Source: Betaproteobacteria bacterium (GTDB lineage: Bacteria > Pseudomonadota > Gammaproteobacteria > Burkholderiales > Casimicrobiaceae). From it: DNA of 10,889 nucleotides. Positions 6,850 through 10,889 of this stretch are shown here, one piece after another. Every line of letters begins with the position of its first letter. Position 1 is the first letter of the stretch. The position numbers and the translations under genes were made by a program. The notes beneath the pieces are model-generated. The model made no database searches. It worked only from the letters and a program-made list of their open reading frames with translations, and was not told where the DNA came from. The stretch is from positions 1 through 10,889 of the forward strand of contig JANXZT010000207.1 of assembly GCA_025355395.1 (NCBI GenBank). The letters run 5' to 3'.

Positions 6850-6946
6850 GGAATCCCTTGTTTAATGGGGTTGTGCCGGCGGCCTTGAGCCCTACAGGGC
6901 CATGGGCAAGAGCTCGCGCGGCTGGCGAAGCGGCGGCTCGAGGCGA

Positions 6947-6952
6947 TATAAT
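6947..6952 (+). promoter_or_regulatory. Probable dksA -10 element
   Basis: TATAAT matches the -10 consensus perfectly on the plus strand in the 224-base pyrC-dksA gap. No good -35 stands at 16-18 bases; CTGGCG at 6922-6927 is the nearest and is 19 bases away. Transcription from here would start near 6959 and give dksA a leader of about 115 bases. The remainder of the gap holds a short palindrome, GCCCTACAGGGC (6888-6899), of no evident role, and no clear pyrC promoter. Confidence 0.5.
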
Positions 6953-7073
6953 GCACGGTTTCTCCCAGGCCTCCGCGCCGCAATTGTGGTCCGCCGGCAG
7001 GGAGCGGAGCCGTGGCCGCAACGGGAAACCGGTTGAAGCCGGCCGAAGCACCGAGACCAAACCGAGGTAGTGA

Positions 7074-7529
7074 ATGGCAGCCAAGAACGCAACCGCCGGC
7101 GCCGCCGTGGCGAAAAAGCCGAAGCCCCTCACTGAGGAGGAGCTCCTGAAGGCGCCGGAGAAGGACTACATGAACGACGCGCAGCTTGCATTTTTCAAGC
7201 AGCGCCTGCTTGAGCTGCGCGAGCAAATGCTGCAGAACGCCGACGATACCGGTCAGCATCTGCGCGAAAACGAGGTTACCACCGACCCCTCGGACCGGGC
7301 GACGCTGGAAGAGGAGTACACGCTCGAGTTGCGCACCCGTGACCGGGAACGCAAGCTCCTTAAAAAGGTCGAAAAATCCCTGCGCATGATCGACGACGGC
7401 AGTTACGGCTGGTGCGAAGAGACGGGCGAGCCCATCGGCATACCGCGTCTTCTCGCTCGTCCGACCGCCACGCTGTCGCTGGAAGCACAGGAGCGGCGTG
7501 AGCGTGTGCAGAAGCTCTACGGCGACTGA
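7074..7529 (+). CDS. dksA: DksA, RNA polymerase secondary-channel factor, cysteine-poor type
   Basis: DksA binds RNA polymerase and, with ppGpp, represses rRNA promoters and activates biosynthetic ones during the stringent response. The 151-residue product matches E. coli DksA (151 aa) residue for residue in spacing. The coiled-coil tip aspartates are Asp71 and Asp74 (TTDPSDRATLEEE), followed by LELRTRDRERKLLKKVEKSL. The globular end reads YGWCEETGEPIGIPRLLARPTATLS. Of the four zinc cysteines of E. coli (114, 117, 135, 138) only Cys114 is kept; the others are Thr117, Ser135 and Ala138. Such cysteine-poor DksAs occur in other proteobacteria and can be functional without zinc. The start at 7074 is supported by GAGGT 8 bases upstream. 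sodB follows after 79 bases with no terminator visible between them, so partial cotranscription is possible. Confidence 0.96.
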   Translation: MAAKNATAGAAVAKKPKPLTEEELLKAPEKDYMNDAQLAFFKQRLLELREQMLQNADDTGQHLRENEVTTDPSDRATLEEEYTLELRTRDRERKLLKKVEKSLRMIDDGSYGWCEETGEPIGIPRLLARPTATLSLEAQERRERVQKLYGD

Positions 7530-7608
7530 TCCGCTGTATTTCGTTCCGGCAAACACGCGTGCTCTCGCCCGCAAACCGTTCAAGTCGACGCCTCTCAAGG
7601 AGTATTTA

Positions 7609-8214
7609 ATGGCCGAACCCTTTGTCCTTCCCCCGCTGCCGTTTGCCGAAGCCGCGCTCGCGCCGGTGATTTCCGCGAACACCTTGAGCTTCCACTACGG
7701 CAAGCACCACAAGACCTACGTGGATAATCTCAACAAGCTCGTGCCTGGAACGGAGTACGAAGGCATGTCGCTCGAAGAGATCGTGAAAGCCACCGCAGGT
7801 AAGGTGGACAAGGCAGGCATCTTCAACAATGCCGCCCAGGTCTGGAACCATACGTTCTACTGGAATTGCCTGCGCAAGAACGGCGGCGGCACGCCCGTCG
7901 GTGACCTCGCGGGCAAGATCAACGCCGCGTTCGGGAGCTACGACAACTTCAAGAAAGAGTTTGCCAATGCGGCAATCACCCAGTTCGGCTCCGGCTGGGC
8001 GTGGCTCGTGGCCGACGGCGATGCCGTGAAGGTGGTCAAGACCGCGAACGCCGAGGTGCCATTCGTCAAAGGCCAGCGGCCGCTGCTGACGATCGATGTG
8101 TGGGAGCACGCTTACTATCTCGACTACCAGAATCGCCGGCCCGATCATGTCAATGCTGTGATCGACAAGTTGCTCAACTGGGATTTTGCGGCGCAAAACC
8201 TCGCGCGGCGCTGA
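7609..8214 (+). CDS. sodB: Superoxide dismutase [Fe], SodB
   Basis: SodB is the cytoplasmic superoxide dismutase. The 201-residue product has the four metal ligands His29 (FHYGKHH), His81 (WNHTFYW), Asp163 and His167 (DVWEHAYY). The active-site context FNNAAQVWNHTFYWNC, with Gln77 donated from the N-terminal half, is the iron-type signature. FGSGWAWLV (126-134) is also typical. The start at 7609 is chosen for AAGGAG (7597-7602) six bases upstream and the family-typical beginning; the open frame back to 7498 overlaps dksA and has no similarity. A strong hairpin follows the gene. Expression may come from a promoter in the short gap after dksA, though no clear one is visible. With SodC upstream in the window, the organism has both an envelope and a cytoplasmic enzyme. 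Confidence 0.97.
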   Translation: MAEPFVLPPLPFAEAALAPVISANTLSFHYGKHHKTYVDNLNKLVPGTEYEGMSLEEIVKATAGKVDKAGIFNNAAQVWNHTFYWNCLRKNGGGTPVGDLAGKINAAFGSYDNFKKEFANAAITQFGSGWAWLVADGDAVKVVKTANAEVPFVKGQRPLLTIDVWEHAYYLDYQNRRPDHVNAVIDKLLNWDFAAQNLARR

Positions 8215-8250
8215 GTCACCGCCAGGAAATGCCTTGGCGCGCAGTCGAAG

Positions 8251-8274
8251 CAACGGCCGGAACTCCGGCCGTTG
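8251..8274 (+). terminator. Hairpin after sodB, probable terminator
   Basis: CAACGGCCGG (8251-8260) pairs perfectly with CCGGCCGTTG (8265-8274) across the loop AACT. The ten-base GC-rich stem is followed by only a weak T-run (CCGTTTGC). It lies 36 bases after the sodB stop and before a promoter for the next gene, so a terminator is the natural reading, but the poor T-tract leaves it uncertain. Confidence 0.6.
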
Positions 8275-8293
8275 CCGTTTGCACTGCTGCGTC

Positions 8294-8322
8294 TTGTAGT
8301 GATGCTGCGGGGGGCAGATAAT
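8294..8322 (+). promoter_or_regulatory. Candidate promoter of the STAS gene and hslV
   Basis: TTGTAG (8294-8299) and GATAAT (8317-8322) are separated by 17 bases, with four and five of six consensus matches. Transcription would begin near 8329. That leaves too little leader for the GTG start at 8336 and about 46 bases before ATG 8375, which favours the latter as the start of the following gene. It would serve the STAS protein and, by read-through, hslV and the monooxygenase. Confidence 0.45.
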
Positions 8323-8374
8323 CGGGTGAGCGGAAGTGCGCTTGATCAACGACTGGCAACGAACACGATCCCTG

Positions 8375-9610
8375 ATGGCCCTGTTTTCCAAACCACCGGC
8401 CAAGAAACCCGAGCCTCCCAAAGGGGAGCGCAAGGTGCGTGGCATCGGCACCGCAACGCGTCCGGCATCGACGCGCCACGGCGCGCATGGGGCGGCCAAA
8501 TCGCGCCATGACAAGCGCACGCCGGCGCACAAACCGGGGACCCAACCCGCAAGCTCGCAGCGTGCAAGAGACAACGTCATCGAATGGCTGCCCGCCCAGC
8601 CAGTGCTGGAAACGACATCGGCGACACCGATGTGCGGTGTGCTCGAAAATGCGGCGCTGCTCTTTGCGAGCGGACAGGCCGGTCTGGCGCGCGTGCGGCT
8701 CGAGGACGGCGTTGCGAACGATCCCGAGGCGCTCAAATCCGATCTCGCCTGGCTGGCGTTGTTCGATCTGTTACAACGTGCGGGCGACCGGTCCGGCTTC
8801 GACCAGCTCGCGCTGCGCTACGTCGTGAATTTCGAGCAATCGGCGCCCGGATGGGAAACCGTCGATATTCCGGTGCCGGGCAAGCGCACCGCGCCGATCG
8901 GCGGCTACATCGCATTGAGCGGTGAATTGAGCGCCGCGAGCGCAATGCAGATCGAAGGCGTGAAACGCATCGGCGCCAAGCAGGCGCGTCTCGATCTTTC
9001 GACCATCACCGGTTTTGACAGCGCCGGCGCACGCCTGCTGGCCGATGCGCTCGGAACGGTGCGCAGGCAGCGCGCACCGCTTTCCCTGGAACGCGTCGAA
9101 CGGCTGCGTCCGCTCCTCGAGAAGGCGGTCAGGGAAGGCAGGCGTGGCGGCGAAGGCGCGTGGCTGTTGCTGCTCGAATTGCTGCAATGGCAGGGCGACC
9201 AGGCCGCCTTCGACGATCGCGCAGTCGAGTACGCCGTCACATTCGAGATGTCCCCGCCTTCCTGGGAGCCCCCTGCATCGGCGGGGCCCGCCGGTCCCGC
9301 CGCCCAAGCCGGAAATGGTTCGACTGCCGAGGACCTCGATGCCATCGCGTGGTCGGGCGAAGTCACCGGCGCCTCGCCGCGGGCGCTCACCACCGTGCTC
9401 GAAGTGGCGCAATCCCGCACGACCATGCTGCTTGATCTCGCCAATCTCGAGCGCATCGATTTCGCCGCCGCAGCGGCCTTGGTCAACGCCGTCAACCGCC
9501 TTGCAACCCAACGCAAGACGCTGCAGATCGCCGGCGCCACCGCCATCGTTCGCGCATTGCTGTTCCTGGTAGGCCTTCCGCCTGCGCATTTCGTCAAAAA
9601 CGCGGTCTGA
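8375..9610 (+). CDS. Tandem STAS-domain protein with duplicated helical segments, function unknown
   Basis: The 411-residue product has a basic, probably disordered N-terminus (1-65, rich in Lys, Pro and Arg), then a repeated unit. Helical segment A (about 124-162, WLALFDLLQRAGDRSGFDQL...NFEQSAPGWE) precedes a STAS-like domain (about 176-250) with the core DLSTITGFDSAG, where Ser216 occupies the position phosphorylated in anti-sigma-factor antagonists. Segment B (about 262-298, WLLLLELLQWQGDQAAFDDR...TFEMSPPSWE) clearly resembles segment A and precedes a second STAS-like domain (about 325-411) in which DSAG has become DFAAA. No membrane segment or enzyme motif is seen. ATG 8375 (MALFSKPPAKKP) is preferred over GTG 8336 because of the upstream promoter, though neither has a good ribosome site. 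It is 54 bases before hslV. Roles in protein-protein switching or MlaB-like lipid transport are guesses. Confidence 0.7.
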   Translation: MALFSKPPAKKPEPPKGERKVRGIGTATRPASTRHGAHGAAKSRHDKRTPAHKPGTQPASSQRARDNVIEWLPAQPVLETTSATPMCGVLENAALLFASGQAGLARVRLEDGVANDPEALKSDLAWLALFDLLQRAGDRSGFDQLALRYVVNFEQSAPGWETVDIPVPGKRTAPIGGYIALSGELSAASAMQIEGVKRIGAKQARLDLSTITGFDSAGARLLADALGTVRRQRAPLSLERVERLRPLLEKAVREGRRGGEGAWLLLLELLQWQGDQAAFDDRAVEYAVTFEMSPPSWEPPASAGPAGPAAQAGNGSTAEDLDAIAWSGEVTGASPRALTTVLEVAQSRTTMLLDLANLERIDFAAAAALVNAVNRLATQRKTLQIAGATAIVRALLFLVGLPPAHFVKNAV

Positions 9611-9664
9611 ACGGCCGTCTTCGTCCCGGCATCTCCTGGCGCGGTACGCGCGCGAGTCCGAAGC

Positions 9665-10210
9665 ATGGAAATTTTTCACGGAACGACCATTCTTTCAGTC
9701 CGCCGCAATGGCGCCGTCGCGTTGGGCGGCGACGGCCAAGTGACGCTTGGCAACATTGTGGTAAAGGCAACGGCGCGCAAGGTGCGGCGTTTGCATAACG
9801 ATCGCGTGCTGGCGGGATTCGCGGGCGCGACGGCCGATGCGTTCACGCTGTTCGAGCGCTTCGAGGCGAAGCTCGACAAGCATCAAGGCCACCTGACACG
9901 CGCTGCCGTGGAGCTCGCCAAGGATTGGCGCGCCGACCGCGTCTTGCGTCGATTGGAAGCGATGCTGGCAGTCGCCGACCGGAGCGCGTCGCTCATCATC
10001 ACCGGCACGGGAGACGTGCTGGAGCCGGAGCACGGCATCGTCGCCATCGGGTCCGGAGGGCCCTATGCCCAGGCGGCCGCGCGGGCGCTGCTCGAGCACA
10101 CCGCGCTTCCGGCCGCGGCGATCGTCAAAGAGGCGCTCGTAATCGCCGGCGATCTTTGCATCTACACCAACCAGCATCACGTCATAGAGTCGCTCGAGGC
10201 CCTCGCGTGA
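9665..10210 (+). CDS. hslV: HslV, peptidase subunit of the HslVU protease
   Basis: HslV is the threonine peptidase that forms a double hexamer capped by HslU. The 181-residue product has a six-residue propeptide, MEIFHG, before the catalytic Thr7 (TTILSVRR); this longer leader than in E. coli is typical of betaproteobacterial HslV. Counting mature Thr as 1, catalytic partners fall exactly where expected: Asp17 (residue 23), Lys33 (39), Gly45 (51) and Ser124 (130). The blocks GFAGATADAFTLFERFE, AVELAKDW and IAIGSGGPYAQ-type (127-136) are conserved. The start at 9665 keeps the propeptide; no strong Shine-Dalgarno is seen. Its partner hslU, normally immediately downstream, is about 8.7 kb away on the other strand. 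Here the stop instead overlaps the GTG of a monooxygenase gene. Confidence 0.97.
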   Translation: MEIFHGTTILSVRRNGAVALGGDGQVTLGNIVVKATARKVRRLHNDRVLAGFAGATADAFTLFERFEAKLDKHQGHLTRAAVELAKDWRADRVLRRLEAMLAVADRSASLIITGTGDVLEPEHGIVAIGSGGPYAQAAARALLEHTALPAAAIVKEALVIAGDLCIYTNQHHVIESLEALA

Positions 10211-10889
10211 GTTCCGCCGCGGCGCCTGCCAACCCCACCGGAGTCGATGTGCTGATCGCCGGCGCGGGACTGGTTGGCCTGGCCCTGGCTGCGGCACTCG
10301 CGGAATCCGGATTGTCAATCGCCCTCGCCGACCGCGCGCCGGTGGCGACGCCGGAGTTCCCCGACGGGAGCGAAGACTGGGACAGCCGCATCTACGCGGT
10401 CAGCCCGGGTAGTGCCGGCTTTCTGCATGGGTTGGGCGCCTGGCAGCGGCTTCCCTGTGAGCGCATTCAGGCGATCGAATCGATGCGCGTAGAAGGCGAT
10501 CGCGGCGGCTCGATCGGCTTTTCTGCCTACGATCTTGGCGAGCGGGCGCTGGCATGGATCGTGGAGGAACGGCGCTTGCGCCTGGCATTGATGCCCCTTG
10601 TTTGCGCGGCTGGCGTGGCCGTGCTGCCACCGCGCGAATTCTCGACGATCGGGTGGTCGGAGGCCCACGCCGAGTTGCGCTTCACCGACGGAGCCGCGAT
10701 CCGCGCGCGGCTCATCGTCGGGGCGGACGGGCTCAAGTCCTGGGTACGCGAAGCCGCCGGCATGCACGCCACGCCGAAACCCTATCGCCAAACTGCGGTG
10801 GTCGCCAATTTTGGGTGCGCGCGCGCGCACCATGGGCGCGCGTCGCAATGGTTTCATGACGACGGCGGGGTTCTGGCGTGGTTGCCGCT
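10207..10889 (+). CDS. UbiH/UbiF/VisC-family FAD-dependent monooxygenase, 3' end outside window
   Basis: The visible 227 residues are the N-terminal half of a class A flavin monooxygenase (family length about 390) of the kind that hydroxylates the ubiquinone precursor ring. The FAD motif VDVLIAGAGLVGLALA lies at residues 13-28, DSRIYAVSPGS (about 59-69) resembles the family R-x-x-A/Y-x-S loop, and GADGLKSWVREAAG (about 173-186) is the second FAD/NAD motif with DG. Which hydroxylase (UbiH, UbiF, UbiI or UbiM-like) cannot be decided from this half. The start is taken as GTG 10207, overlapping the hslV TGA (GTGA); no in-frame ATG precedes the FAD motif, and GTG 10247 would cut too close to it. 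Overlap suggests translational coupling with hslV. Confidence 0.85.
   Translation, partial: MSSAAAPANPTGVDVLIAGAGLVGLALAAALAESGLSIALADRAPVATPEFPDGSEDWDSRIYAVSPGSAGFLHGLGAWQRLPCERIQAIESMRVEGDRGGSIGFSAYDLGERALAWIVEERRLRLALMPLVCAAGVAVLPPREFSTIGWSEAHAELRFTDGAAIRARLIVGADGLKSWVREAAGMHATPKPYRQTAVVANFGCARAHHGRASQWFHDDGGVLAWLP

Noticed and set aside
6888..6899. Palindrome GCCCTACAGGGC between pyrC and dksA
   Set aside because: The arms are only five bases and no T-tract or promoter overlap gives it a role; likely chance in GC-rich DNA.
6951..7070. Possible leader peptide (MHGFSQASAPQLW...) upstream of dksA
   Set aside because: Its ATG overlaps the -10 box, so it would not be on the transcript from that promoter, and it has no ribosome site.
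7606..8736. A 376-codon minus-strand frame opposite sodB and the STAS gene
   Set aside because: sodB has all its ligands on the plus strand, and the antisense translation is low-complexity with no motif.
8771..9679. A 302-codon minus-strand frame opposite the STAS gene
   Set aside because: The plus frame shows an internal duplication and STAS signature, which the antisense frame lacks; third-position GC bias explains the open frame.

Overview
The window is high-GC chromosomal DNA from a proteobacterium, most likely a betaproteobacterium. The best clues are the HslV N-terminus (a short propeptide ending HG before the catalytic Thr-Thr), a DksA with a reduced zinc-cysteine set, a type A RNase P RNA, class II PyrC, FabI, and a fragment of a 3-hydroxybutyrate oligomer hydrolase, an enzyme of polyhydroxybutyrate metabolism. 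Family or genus cannot be told from the sequence alone. Coding is dense, with no phage, CRISPR array or complete insertion sequence.

Layout. Bases 1-950 (minus) hold the N-terminal 316 residues of HslU, running off the left edge. Just upstream of it on the same strand (973-1428) is the N-terminal stump of a secreted lipoprotein 3-hydroxybutyrate oligomer hydrolase that has lost the rest of its length. A divergent intergenic region of about 230 bp separates it from a plus-strand cluster: sodC (Cu-Zn superoxide dismutase lipoprotein), an overlapping SodC-fold lipoprotein that has lost most metal ligands, fabI (enoyl-ACP reductase) and a PYROXD2/CrtI-type FAD oxidoreductase. The last codons of the oxidoreductase run antisense into the 3' end of rnpB, which is on the minus strand (5298-5650).

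Upstream of rnpB is a palindromic REP-doublet (REPIN-like) element (5690-5775). It supplies the stop codon of the neighbouring minus-strand pyrC (5767-6849). A divergent region separates pyrC from plus-strand dksA, followed by sodB (Fe superoxide dismutase), a tandem STAS-domain protein of unknown role, hslV, and the start of a UbiH/UbiF-family FAD monooxygenase that leaves the right edge.

Themes. The genes are mostly housekeeping: HslVU proteolysis, RNase P, pyrimidine and fatty acid synthesis, ubiquinone synthesis, stringent response, and oxidative-stress defence in the cytoplasm (SodB) and envelope (SodC). The organisation is the unusual part. hslV and hslU, normally one operon, lie about 8.7 kb apart on opposite strands, and inverting the intervening segment would rebuild hslV-hslU. 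The truncated hydrolase sits exactly at one proposed breakpoint. I see no clearly new multi-gene system. The most interesting items are the split hslVU with its broken neighbour, the SodC/pseudo-SodC pair, the REPIN wedged between pyrC and rnpB, and the duplicated helix-STAS protein.
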